Assembly: GCA_963774455.1 (NCBI GenBank)
Contig: CAVZFD010000004.1
Location: 124,001-188,000 of the forward strand
Reading direction: 5' to 3'
From: DATFVA01 sp963774455
Lineage (GTDB): Bacteria; Bacteroidota; Ignavibacteria; Ignavibacteriales; Ignavibacteriaceae
DNA: 64,000 nucleotides
Each line of letters begins with the position of its first letter. The stretch's first letter is position 1. Below, piece after piece: positions 57,001 to 64,000 of the stretch. The translations under genes were made by a program, and so were the position numbers. The notes under the pieces are model-generated. The model saw nothing but the letters and a program-made list of their open reading frames with translations. It ran no database searches and was not told the origin of the DNA.

Positions 57001-57418
57001 TTCGCTCTATTCAATAAGCGAAATCTCCGAGCTCGAAGAACTCACCGAAGAAATGAAAGACAGGTTCGGACCTCTGCCACTGCTGGTTCAAAGGCTGCTT
57101 GCAGCGGCATCTCTTAAGTTGTATTCTTCCTATGCATTATTCGAAAGGATAATTATCCAAAGGAAAAACATCTTTATTATCCTACCCAAGGGAGATAAAG
57201 AAGATTACTATAAATACAGGTTCGTTGAGCTGATGCGTTTCATTATGGATAATTACAAAGACAGGATAAAATTCAATCAGCAGAAGGAAGTATTAAAGTT
57301 CTCCATCCCCAACAATTTTGAATCCCCCGAAAAACTCCTCCAATTCCTTATCAATTTCAGCAGGGAAGTAATGGATTTATTCAAACATCAGGCCCCGGAT
57401 AATACGGAAGAGATTTAG
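54010..57418 (+). CDS. mfd: Transcription-repair coupling factor Mfd, with several apparent frameshifts
   Basis: ATP-dependent translocase that removes stalled RNA polymerase and recruits UvrA. The N-terminal UvrB-homology part reads MNYIVKEF to QRSIEQIAEV. Four +1 shifts interrupt it, at GGG 54673-54675, CCC 54786-54788, GGG 54933-54935 and GGG 55204-55206; removing one base at each gives continuous sequence: GGGFADIFSYLDDPL, NTAKPEVPTAEEPDD, PGCSGTKWVLEEEL and KKGFLLKEEKLLILT. From 55200 the RNA-polymerase-interacting domain (GDFVVHEDYGIGRYTGLE) and helicase core (GDVGFGKTEVAIRAAF, DEEHRFG, GRVGRS) are intact through the C-terminal TRCF domain. Corrected length about 1,130. Probably functional. 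Confidence 0.92.
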
Positions 57419-57449
57419 CCTGCGCAAAGGATTAAACCATACGATGATA

Positions 57450-57480
57450 TTTGACAAATAAAATTAATTACTTATATTTG
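57450..57480 (+). promoter_or_regulatory. Bacteroidetes-type promoter of the tetR gene
   Basis: TTTG (57450-57453), 19 bases, then TATATTTG (57473-57480) is an exact match to TTTG-N19-TAnnTTTG. The operator-like repeat begins at the next base and would overlap the transcription start. Confidence 0.75.
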
Positions 57481-57498
57481 TAAGTAAGTGATTACAAC
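57481..57498. promoter_or_regulatory. Operator-like site upstream of tetR
   Basis: TAAGTAAGTGATTACAAC resembles the palindrome upstream of the first FmdE gene (TAAGTAAATGTTTACTTA) in most positions. Also, TTACTTA at 57468-57474 is the reverse complement of TAAGTAA at 57481. Probably the autorepression site of the TetR protein. Confidence 0.65.
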
Positions 57499-57515
57499 AT
57501 TATTTGAAATAAGAA

Positions 57516-58106
57516 ATGTCAAGAGAAACAACGGATACCAGGCAGGAGCAGATCAAGAAGGCTGTTTTGGAAATTATTGCTGACGAGGGACTGCATAATA
57601 TATCCACCAGGAACCTTGCAAAGAGGATAGGGTTTAGTGAGGGTGCAATTTTTCGTCACTTCAGATCAAAACGGGATATTATAAAAGGAATAATGGACGA
57701 TGTAGAAGCTGATTTAATAGGATCGCTACGGAGCATTGTGATAAGCCCGGTTAAATCAGAGACAAAATTATATAATTATTTGTGCCGTAATGTTAAGTAT
57801 CTAAGGGAAAATAGGGGTATTACAATACTTTTGTTTTCTGAAGCGACGCATTTGGGCGATAAAGAGCTTAAAGATAAGCTAAATCAGATATTATCTGAGC
57901 AGAAGCAATTCATAATAAAAATGATCAAGGATGGAATTGCTGAGGGCGTATGGGATAAAAACGTTAATCCGCAGGATATTGCAACGCTCTATATGGGGAT
58001 CCCAATTACATTTAATATTGAACTGGTATTGAATAAAAGCGGAGTGAACGAAGATAATTTCTGCAAAAGAATGTTTACTCTGATTTTAAAGGCTTTGAAG
58101 AAATAA
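57516..58106 (+). CDS. TetR-family transcriptional regulator
   Basis: A 196-residue regulator. The N-terminal helix-turn-helix is at residues ~11-55: IKKAVLEIIADEGLHNISTRNLAKRIGFSEGAIFRHFRSKRDI. The C-terminal helical region contains LLFSEATHLGDKELKDKLNQIL and forms the effector-binding dimer domain. It heads a same-strand cluster with two FmdE-family genes, a TauE-type exporter and a porin. Matching palindromes lie before its own gene and before the first FmdE gene, implying auto- and cluster control. The ligand is unknown. Confidence 0.93.
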   Translation: MSRETTDTRQEQIKKAVLEIIADEGLHNISTRNLAKRIGFSEGAIFRHFRSKRDIIKGIMDDVEADLIGSLRSIVISPVKSETKLYNYLCRNVKYLRENRGITILLFSEATHLGDKELKDKLNQILSEQKQFIIKMIKDGIAEGVWDKNVNPQDIATLYMGIPITFNIELVLNKSGVNEDNFCKRMFTLILKALKK

Positions 58107-58125
58107 AAAAATTTGCTTAGTATTG

Positions 58126-58143
58126 TAAGTAAATGTTTACTTA
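58126..58143. promoter_or_regulatory. Operator-like palindrome before the first FmdE gene
   Basis: TAAGTAAATGTTTACTTA has perfect 8-base arms around TG. It lies 19 bp before the ATG at 58162, close to the ribosome site. Similar sequence precedes tetR. Confidence 0.75.
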
Positions 58144-58161
58144 ATATAAGGAGAAAAAATT

Positions 58162-58803
58162 ATGACACAGACAAAATTTAATTTACCGGAATGGACATTT
58201 GAATTTCACGGGCATAGATGCCCTTTTATGCCGATTGGCTACAGAATGGGAACCCTTGCATTAGAAAAGTTAGGTGTGGGAAAAAGCCTGGATCACCAGA
58301 TGCATGTCTGTTCTGAAATGGGAGTCGGCCACCCGCAAGGTTGTATGCAAGACGGAATTATGTCTGCAACCGGCGCAACTTTTGGCAAAGGAATGATTGA
58401 AAAATTAAACTACGGAAAAGTTGCAGCAATCTTTTGGTATCCCGGGAAAAAAGATGCGGTTAGAATATTTCTTAAAAATGAATTCCAGGATAAGCTTGCA
58501 CCTCACGAATTCTTTAAATACCGCAAACAAGGAATTGAACCTTCCGGTATTCCGGAGGATGTAAGGAAAGACATTATCGATATAGTTCTCAATGCATCAA
58601 ATGAAGAACTATTTAATGTAACTATCCTTGAAAATTTCAAATATACTCCGGTTAAAGGTTCTTTCAATAAAGCTAAATGCGAAGTATGCGGGGAGTATGT
58701 TTTTGAAAGATACTTACGAGTAAAGGATGGGAAAAAAGTTTGTATCCCTTGTTCTGAAAGAACAGATGAAGAAGTAATTATTCATTTACCAAATTTTGGA
58801 TAA
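58162..58803 (+). CDS. FmdE-family protein, first copy
   Basis: A 213-residue protein with the FmdE domain (named from subunit E of formylmethanofuran dehydrogenase): FHGHRCPFMPIGYRMG at residues 15-30, with H16, H18 and C20, then QGCMQDGIMSATGATFGKG with C61 at residues ~60-77. The C-terminus has a zinc-ribbon-like pair of CxxC motifs (CEVC and CIPC). The family's role in bacteria without methanogenesis is unknown; metal or cofactor binding is likely from the His/Cys set. AGGAG precedes the ATG. Likely in an operon with the downstream TauE, porin and second FmdE genes. Confidence 0.9.
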   Translation: MTQTKFNLPEWTFEFHGHRCPFMPIGYRMGTLALEKLGVGKSLDHQMHVCSEMGVGHPQGCMQDGIMSATGATFGKGMIEKLNYGKVAAIFWYPGKKDAVRIFLKNEFQDKLAPHEFFKYRKQGIEPSGIPEDVRKDIIDIVLNASNEELFNVTILENFKYTPVKGSFNKAKCEVCGEYVFERYLRVKDGKKVCIPCSERTDEEVIIHLPNFG

Positions 58804-58811
58804 ACCAAGAG

Positions 58812-58896
58812 AGTCATTAGTAACGAGTCTGCGAGTAAAGCAATCTCTATAAGTAAAATTGATTGCTTCACCCACTAAGGTGGGATTCGCAACGAC
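58812..58896. repeat. Degenerate palindromic intergenic element
   Basis: GTCATTAGTAACGAGTC, then GCAATC, a short spacer and GATTGCTTCACCCAC ending in CGCAACGAC form a near-palindrome with GCAATC/GATTGC and GTC..GAC arms. It resembles dispersed REP/MITE-like elements of the form 'GTCATTGCGAG...GCAATC...GATTGC...CGCAATGAC'. It fills the gap between the first FmdE gene and the TauE gene. Confidence 0.55.
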
Positions 58897-58920
58897 AAGA
58901 AAAATTAAGCGAGTAAAATT

Positions 58921-59670
58921 ATGTTATACCTAATCGTATCAATATTAATATTTATCGTATCATTCGTTTTTGCAATGCTTGGTCTGGGTGGCGGAATGGT
59001 TTACGTGCCGATTCTTAAATGGGCTGGTTTTCCTATGAAAGAGGTCGCAATTCCTCTTGGACTTCTATTGAATGGATTAAATACACTCCTTGCGCTGATT
59101 CCTTTTTCAATAAAAAAATTAGTTGATTGGAAAGGGGGAGCAGCAATGGCAGTCGCCGCATTAATCTTTTCACCATTGGGAGCTTATACTTCCAAATTTG
59201 TTCCAGAAAATCCATTGATGATATTATTTGCAATTGCGGTTGTAGTTGCCGCAATCAGAACTCTATGGGTTTCTAAACGGGATGAACCAGAAGAAGTAAT
59301 GCCGTTAAAAAAGAGATCAATCATTGGTGCCGGAGTTGGTGCCTTTGCCGGGTTTGCAGGCGGCTTACTAGGCATTGGTGGCGGATTTATCATCGCGCCA
59401 ATTTTAATGTGGATGGGTTATAAAACTAAAGAAGCAGCAGCCACAACAGCATTTGTTGTAACCTTCTCATCATTTAGCGGATATTTAGGACACGCAGCTG
59501 AAGGAGAAATGAATTGGTCATTGACCGTTTTAGTTGTTATTGCAGTCATTATCGCATCTCAGCTGGGCGCCATGTTTATGTCATCAAAAGCAAAACCAAC
59601 ATGGGTTAAACAGCTTTATGGTGTTGTGCTTTTGGCAATTGCAATTAAATTGATTGGGGGTGTGCTGTGA
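58921..59670 (+). CDS. TauE/SafE-family membrane exporter
   Basis: A 249-residue inner-membrane protein with about eight hydrophobic helices in two similar halves, each starting with a glycine-rich motif: AMLGLGGGMVYVPILKW and GGLLGIGGGFIIAPILMW. This is the TauE/SafE (sulfite exporter-like) family, which moves sulfur- or carbon-containing anions. Substrate unknown. It overlaps the porin start by GTGA, so the two are translated in a coupled way. Confidence 0.93.
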   Translation: MLYLIVSILIFIVSFVFAMLGLGGGMVYVPILKWAGFPMKEVAIPLGLLLNGLNTLLALIPFSIKKLVDWKGGAAMAVAALIFSPLGAYTSKFVPENPLMILFAIAVVVAAIRTLWVSKRDEPEEVMPLKKRSIIGAGVGAFAGFAGGLLGIGGGFIIAPILMWMGYKTKEAAATTAFVVTFSSFSGYLGHAAEGEMNWSLTVLVVIAVIIASQLGAMFMSSKAKPTWVKQLYGVVLLAIAIKLIGGVL

Positions 59671-60770
59671 CGAAAGGATACTCCAATATCATAGCGGGAC
59701 ACGAGGAAATTTCATTGAGTACAAATTGCTTCACTCTCCTGCCGGGATGGTTTCTTGGCTGGGGCCTTGTTCGTAATTACGTAAGAATACTGACTTTAAT
59801 CATATTTATGGTTTACAGCCTGCCATCATTATCATTAGCACAAACTGAATCTCCTGAATTGCACGGATACATTCAAAGTCGTTTTACTTACACCGATGGA
59901 AATAGTGTGAGTTTTATGGTGAGACGTGCAAAACTTTGGCTAGATGGCAAAGCTCCAATGGCAGATAATATCACTTACAAGATGCAAGTGGTTTATCGTT
60001 CAACAACAGATGATAATTTGTATTTCCAGGATGCTTTCGCTGATGTTAAATGGAATTTTGGTTACTTACGCGTTGGTAAGTTCGTTCCAAATTTTACTTT
60101 GCAAAGAACGCAATCCGATGCATTCATCCCGGTATTGGAAAGAGCAAATGTAATTAATAGTTTGATTCACGGAGATAAAAGTTCAGCCAGAGAAATTGGT
60201 ATTGAAGGAAACTTTGATCTCTTAAACTCAAATCTAAAATTCAGCCTTGGAATATTTAACGGCAATCAAAAAATCCCGGGAAGTAACATTAGTAATAATC
60301 TTCTATACACGACAAAGCTAAGCTGCAGTTTTCTAGATGGAAAGGATGAAGTTCTAAAATTAGGGGCTTCATTCGGTTACAGATATATAGATAGCCAAAC
60401 ATTATCTAAAATATTCACATCGAATAAAAGCATTACCGGTAATGATTATCGCTATGGATTTCAAGCTGAATTGAAACTAAACAAATTTGATTTTCAAAGT
60501 GAATTTATAAATGCAAATATCATCAATCAAAATGCGTGGGGATATTATACTTATGCAGGATATTATTTAACGAGTGATTTTCAACTACTTGCACAGATGG
60601 AGAAGTATAACGATATCAATCCTACAACCAATGATAATGAATGGTATTTGATTGGATTGAATTATTACTTCACGCAAAAAAATAAACTAATGGCAGATTA
60701 TAAAACTCAGTTTAATGGTGACAGTAATGTCAATATTGCTGAGTTACAGTATCAGATATTTTTTAATTAA
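59667..60770 (+). CDS. Outer-membrane porin-like protein
   Basis: A 367-residue beta-barrel-like protein of the phosphate-selective-porin (OprP/O) type: HGYIQSRFTYTDGN, MVRRAKLWLDGKAPMADNITYKM and KFVPNFTLQRTQSD segments, with alternating strands and a terminal aromatic residue pattern ending ELQYQIFFN. It starts at GTG 59667 overlapping TauE; the signal peptide (about residues 35-60, ending LSLAQ) is unusually far from the N-terminus, so the first ~30 residues may be an artefact or a misread start. Likely lets the substrate of the TauE exporter cross the outer membrane; inference. Confidence 0.82.
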   Translation: MTKGYSNIIAGHEEISLSTNCFTLLPGWFLGWGLVRNYVRILTLIIFMVYSLPSLSLAQTESPELHGYIQSRFTYTDGNSVSFMVRRAKLWLDGKAPMADNITYKMQVVYRSTTDDNLYFQDAFADVKWNFGYLRVGKFVPNFTLQRTQSDAFIPVLERANVINSLIHGDKSSAREIGIEGNFDLLNSNLKFSLGIFNGNQKIPGSNISNNLLYTTKLSCSFLDGKDEVLKLGASFGYRYIDSQTLSKIFTSNKSITGNDYRYGFQAELKLNKFDFQSEFINANIINQNAWGYYTYAGYYLTSDFQLLAQMEKYNDINPTTNDNEWYLIGLNYYFTQKNKLMADYKTQFNGDSNVNIAELQYQIFFN

Positions 60771-60802
60771 CAATACAATCATAAATAAAAAGGAATAAAG
60801 AA

Positions 60803-61405
60803 ATGACAAATCCACAGGAATGGTTAGAGTTCGGACAAAAGTTTCACGGACATAAATGTCCTGCCATGCCGCTTGGATTAAGGGTAGGCGCAGCAGCAAT
60901 GAATAAACTTGGTGCTGAAAGAGCCAAAGATGGTCAAATACTTGCGTTCGTGGATTTAGGTGAAGACCATTGCGCTACTTGCTACGCAGATGGACTTCAG
61001 GTAATTATGGGAACCACATTCGGCAAAGGCAACATTAAGAAAACGCATAAAGGCAAATGGGCTGTTACACTGGTTGATAGGGTCTCGGGTAAAGCGGTTC
61101 GCGTAACACCAAAAGCAGAAGCCATGCTTCAAAATAAACAATCAGATTTCTTTAAACAGTACAGGGAGAAAGGAATCCCAGCGAGCAATGTTCCAAGTAA
61201 AGTAGTTGATCCTTTAATTGTAAAAGTAATGAATGCGCCGCAGGAAATGCTTTTGAATGTCTCGGAAGTTTTCGATTACAAACTTGAGCCAAAGAAAGAC
61301 AGCTTTGCCGGCTTCGTATGTGAAGAATGCGGTGAGATGACTGTAGAAGAATACGGTAGATTAAAAGATGGCAAGCATGTTTGCATTGATTGCGCAGCGA
61401 AATAA
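60803..61405 (+). CDS. FmdE-family protein, second copy
   Basis: A 200-residue paralog of the protein at 58162. KFHGHKCPAMPLGLRVG (H15, H17, C19) and CATCYADGLQVIMGTTFGKG fit the FmdE domain, and the C-terminus has CEEC and CIDC pairs. The middle, HKGKWAVTLVDRVSGKAVRVT, differs from the first copy. An AAAGGA precedes the ATG. Two copies in one cluster suggest a heteromer or two related ligands. Confidence 0.9.
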   Translation: MTNPQEWLEFGQKFHGHKCPAMPLGLRVGAAAMNKLGAERAKDGQILAFVDLGEDHCATCYADGLQVIMGTTFGKGNIKKTHKGKWAVTLVDRVSGKAVRVTPKAEAMLQNKQSDFFKQYREKGIPASNVPSKVVDPLIVKVMNAPQEMLLNVSEVFDYKLEPKKDSFAGFVCEECGEMTVEEYGRLKDGKHVCIDCAAK

Positions 61406-61651
61406 ATAGGAAATAGTGCCTGGCGAATAAGTGCTGGATCGGGAAAGAGAGTAAAATCATTGCCGAGAGGTTGTCTTAAAAGTATCATATTGCCGTAAAC
61501 TACTGAATTATTGAAGGATAACTTTTACAGTTTTTCAGTCTATTACAAATAATTAAACTTACAAGTTACTTTTGGACATCCTCAAAGCTATCATAGCGAT
61601 AGTTAGGCCTAAACACCCCACTGGCGGAATAACAAATAATAGAAATTAAAT
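61406..61651. other. Intergenic region after the second FmdE gene
   Basis: No gene, terminator hairpin or repeat was convincing. It leads into a short His-rich remnant at 61652. Confidence 0.4.
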
Positions 61652-61816
61652 ATGTCGCACAATCATTCACATAAGCAAGGCTCTGAAATTGCAGACAAAA
61701 ATTTGTTCATAACAATGGCATCGGATAGCAATGACAAGCTGCCGGATAATAGTCCGCCGATAACTTCTGAAATTGTTATCAAAAAATTCAGCGCCAGCTG
61801 CTTTTGCCGAACTTAA
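61652..61816 (+). pseudogene. Possible remnant of a CDF cation-efflux gene
   Basis: An ATG opens 54 codons starting MSHNHSHKQGSEIADKNLFIT, the His-rich opening seen in cation diffusion facilitators, followed by SDSNDKLPDN-type sequence and an early stop. The rest of the transporter is missing. The match to CDF rests only on this N-terminal composition, so chance cannot be excluded. It lies in an otherwise gene-free 630-bp gap. Confidence 0.3.
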
Positions 61817-62033
61817 TTATTTTTGATAAAGGGCTTGCCTGGACATCACTATTACCAAACTTTAATATAGCTTACTTCAGACAATACCGGTCAGCTCATT
61901 CCGGGCTGTAGATCTTTTTCGCTTTATCATTATGCCATAACAAATAGAAAATGAATGTAGAACTCATAAAAAATAATTGTGAATTCGAAATTCTTTTTTG
62001 CTAAGTTTGCTCTATGTTAAAGGAGTGTGGTGA
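61817..62033. other. Intergenic region before the zinc-ribbon gene
   Basis: No gene or RNA recognised. Contains the AAAGGAG ribosome site of the next gene near 62018. Confidence 0.4.
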
Positions 62034-62429
62034 TTGAACTGTCCTTTTTGCAATAACCCGCTGGTTATCCTCGAATTAAACCAGGTAGAGATTGATTACT
62101 GTACAAGCTGCCACGGCATCTGGCTTGATAATGGAGAGCTGGAACTTCTCTTGCAGGATTCGGTAGAAAAAAATCAACCGCTTAATTTTTTCTCTGAGAA
62201 CAAAAATTCAGATGAGAAACTCATCAAGTGTCCCATTTGCCGTAAGAAGATGGAAAAGGTTACCTGCGGGGCAGATAACAAAGTTACACTTGATAAATGC
62301 AGCAAAGGTCATGGCTTCTGGTTTAACGAAGGGGAACTGGAACAAGTTGTGGAGATGGGGGGTCTAGATAAGCAGGATAAGATTATAGGACTTCTAAAGG
62401 AAATGTTTGCTTATAAATTAAATAATTAA
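62034..62429 (+). CDS. zf-TFIIB-type zinc-ribbon protein
   Basis: A 131-residue protein with two zinc-ribbon units: CPFCNNP...YCTSCHGIWLDNGELE and CPICRKKM...KCSKGHGFWFNEGELEQV, each with the (C/H)xGxWxDxGELE motif of the zf-TFIIB family. The second CxxH/C pair is CSKGH. The start is a TTG at 62034, eight bases after AAAGGAG; no in-frame ATG is nearby. It is followed by lemA at 10 bp, so probably co-transcribed. Role unknown; zinc binding is clear from motifs. Confidence 0.9.
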   Translation: MNCPFCNNPLVILELNQVEIDYCTSCHGIWLDNGELELLLQDSVEKNQPLNFFSENKNSDEKLIKCPICRKKMEKVTCGADNKVTLDKCSKGHGFWFNEGELEQVVEMGGLDKQDKIIGLLKEMFAYKLNN

Positions 62430-62439
62430 TGAGGTTAAA

Positions 62440-62994
62440 ATGGTTATAGGAATAATTGTATTAGTATTGATTGTAATCGGGATCCTGTATTTTGTTGGAA
62501 ATTACAATTCACTTGTAGGACTAAGGAACCAGGTCAAGAATGCCTGGGCGCAGATTGACGTTCAGCTTAAACGCCGGCACGACTTAATCCCCAACCTGAT
62601 CGAAACCGTAAAAGGTTATATGAATCATGAGCGGGCAACGCTGGAAAATATAACTAATGCAAGAAGTCAGGCTGTAAGTGCTCAGGGTGTCCCAGAGAAA
62701 GCCAAAGCAGAAGCCCGGCTTACTGAAGCAATGGGCAAGTTTAACCTGGTGGTTGAGAATTATCCTGACCTGAAAGCAAACCAGAACTTCCTTGCGCTGC
62801 AGGAAGAACTTACATCAACAGAAAATAAGATCTCATTTTCTCGCCAGAGCTATAATGACCAGGTTTTATTTTATAACAATAAAATTCAGATGTTTCCTTC
62901 GAATATAGTGGCTGGAATGTTCAATTTCAAAATGGAAGACTTCTTTGAAGTAGAAGATAAGTCAGAGAAAGAAGTTCCGAAGGTAAGTTTCTAA
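62440..62994 (+). CDS. lemA: LemA family protein
   Basis: A 184-residue protein with an N-terminal membrane helix (GIIVLVLIVIGILYFVGNYN) and the LemA helical domain: LRNQVKNAWAQIDVQLKRRHDLIPNLIETVKGYMNHERATLENI and GKFNLVVENYPDLKANQNFLALQEELTSTENKI. The function of the family is unclear; it is often encoded beside htpX-like M48 proteases, as here. Confidence 0.95.
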   Translation: MVIGIIVLVLIVIGILYFVGNYNSLVGLRNQVKNAWAQIDVQLKRRHDLIPNLIETVKGYMNHERATLENITNARSQAVSAQGVPEKAKAEARLTEAMGKFNLVVENYPDLKANQNFLALQEELTSTENKISFSRQSYNDQVLFYNNKIQMFPSNIVAGMFNFKMEDFFEVEDKSEKEVPKVSF

Positions 62995-63012
62995 TAAGGC
63001 TTTGCATATAAA

Positions 63013-64000
63013 ATGTGGGAATTAATTAAATCTAACCAAAGAAAATCCGTTTTCCTTTTTGTAGGGATGGCTGTTACGCTGATGCTTCTAGGCTATCTTA
63101 TCGGAAGTGCATTCTATCCGGATGGCGGAGGAGTATTTGGTCTTTCAATAGCCATTATAATTTGGACAGTCTTATCCATCATCAGTGTTACATCCGGCAG
63201 TTCATTGGTGCTATCAATCAGCCAGGCAAAAGAGGTAACCCCTGCAGTTCACCAGCAGCTCTTTAATGTTGTTGAGGAGATGAAATTAGCTGCGGGATTG
63301 CCAGCGATGCCAAAAGTTTACATAATTGATAGTCCTGCTCTTAATGCCTTTGCCACCGGGAAAGACCCTTCACACAGCGCCGTTGCCGTTACGGCAGGCT
63401 TATTATCAAAGCTCAACCGGGATGAACTGCAGGGAGTGATTGGCCACGAGATATCTCACATAATGAATCGCGATACCAAATTTATAACGTATGCTGCTGT
63501 TATGCTTGGAACGATTGTAATTCTCTCTGAAATTTTCGTTAAAGGAATGTTCTTTTCAGGTGCAGGCAGAAGATACGGGTCGAGATCAAAGAATGCCGGG
63601 GGACAGGCACAGATTATTATTCTTGCCATTGCAGTAATCTTTGCAATTTTAGCACCTATCATGGCAAGGCTTCTCTATTTTGCCCTATCAAGAAAACGTG
63701 AATACCTCGCTGATGCATCTTCCGCAAGACTTACAAGATACCCGGAAGGACTTGCATCAGCGCTCGAAAAGATTTCCGACTGCCGTGACGATCTTCCTTC
63801 TGCCAATAAGGTCACTGCCGCAATGTATATTGCAAATCCACTTAAGAAGAAGGGGATGAAGTTGTCAGACCTCACGAGTACACATCCGCCCATTACAGAG
63901 AGGATAAGAATCCTGCGGGGGATGATGTATGGAGCCGGGTATAATGATTATCAAAAATCTTTTTCTGCATTGAAAAGTTCCTCAGCTGCAATTATCCCTC
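63013..64000 (+). CDS. HtpX-like M48 membrane metalloprotease, 3' end cut by window
   Basis: Zinc protease with HExxH at residues ~145-149 (GHEISH), the Glu ligand expected in YLADASSARLTR, and several membrane helices (IIIWTVLSIISVTS and others). The frame is open from ATG 63013 to the right edge, about 329 residues. HtpX-type enzymes degrade misfolded membrane proteins. It follows lemA by 18 bp in one operon. M48 family membership is clear; true HtpX orthology is not established. Confidence 0.9.
   Translation, partial: MWELIKSNQRKSVFLFVGMAVTLMLLGYLIGSAFYPDGGGVFGLSIAIIIWTVLSIISVTSGSSLVLSISQAKEVTPAVHQQLFNVVEEMKLAAGLPAMPKVYIIDSPALNAFATGKDPSHSAVAVTAGLLSKLNRDELQGVIGHEISHIMNRDTKFITYAAVMLGTIVILSEIFVKGMFFSGAGRRYGSRSKNAGGQAQIIILAIAVIFAILAPIMARLLYFALSRKREYLADASSARLTRYPEGLASALEKISDCRDDLPSANKVTAAMYIANPLKKKGMKLSDLTSTHPPITERIRILRGMMYGAGYNDYQKSFSALKSSSAAIIP

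Noticed and set aside
1..64000. CRISPR arrays, rRNA, tRNA or prophage genes
   Set aside because: No regularly spaced repeats with spacers, no rRNA-like or cloverleaf sequence and no phage structural genes were recognised on either strand.

Overview
The window looks like a chromosomal segment of a moderately AT-rich bacterium of the Bacteroidota/Chlorobiota superphylum, most likely an Ignavibacteria-type organism. This is inferred from four secreted proteins ending in the type IX secretion C-terminal domain with the 'QNYPNPFNP' signature typical of Ignavibacteria and relatives, from a promoter that fits the Bacteroidetes consensus exactly (TTTG-N19-TAnnTTTG), and from the gene families present. 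No rRNA or tRNA gene was recognised. Two sites matching parS lie between mnmE and mnmG, and mnmE-mnmG-rsmG is a common origin-proximal cluster, so the right half may lie in the origin domain.

Layout. 1-7 kb: type IV pilus/type II secretion genes (pilB/gspE cut by the window edge, pilC/gspF), followed by a decaying region with a glycosyltransferase-39-like pseudogene, a frameshifted pilin-like gene and a TMTC-like membrane pseudogene. 7-9 kb: a small membrane protein and two lipoproteins. 9.4-15.7 kb: three type IX secreted proteins, including an M14 carboxypeptidase. 15.8-31.4 kb: a nearly complete tetrapyrrole pathway, all on the minus strand: ccsA/hemX-like, hemA, hemC, a lipoprotein, a TetR-HemD fusion, hemE, a GxxExxY element, hemN, then (after a plus-strand M14 peptidase/ATP-grasp pair) hemG (HemY type), hemB, a YjbR protein, a secreted His-rich repeat protein and an aldo/keto reductase. 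hemL and hemH are not in the window. 31.5-41.2 kb: thymidine phosphorylase, aspS, a Mut7-C protein, a metallophosphoesterase, an MscS channel, a HisH-like protein lacking its catalytic Cys, and another type IX secreted protein. 41.2-47.4 kb: a chaperone block (clpB, htpG, dnaJ/cbpA, hsp20). 47.9-57.4 kb: mnmE, mnmG, rsmG, murQ, an AbiEii-like pair, and mfd. 57.5-61.4 kb: a TetR-controlled cluster with two FmdE-family proteins, a TauE/SafE exporter and a porin. 62-64 kb: a zinc-ribbon protein, lemA and an HtpX-like protease running off the right edge.

The most notable items are the in-frame TetR-HemD fusion inside the heme operon, the double-FmdE/TauE/porin cluster with matching palindromes before its regulator and its first gene, a GxxExxY insertion whose inverted repeat supplies the last codons of hemE, a secreted protein with an exactly duplicated His triad, an 11-bp tandem repeat present at two distant intergenic sites, and the parS pair. 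A caution: hemC, mnmE, mfd and one carboxypeptidase carry single-base frameshifts, mostly an extra base in short G or C runs. This looks like sequencing or assembly error more than gene death, so frameshift claims elsewhere need the same care.
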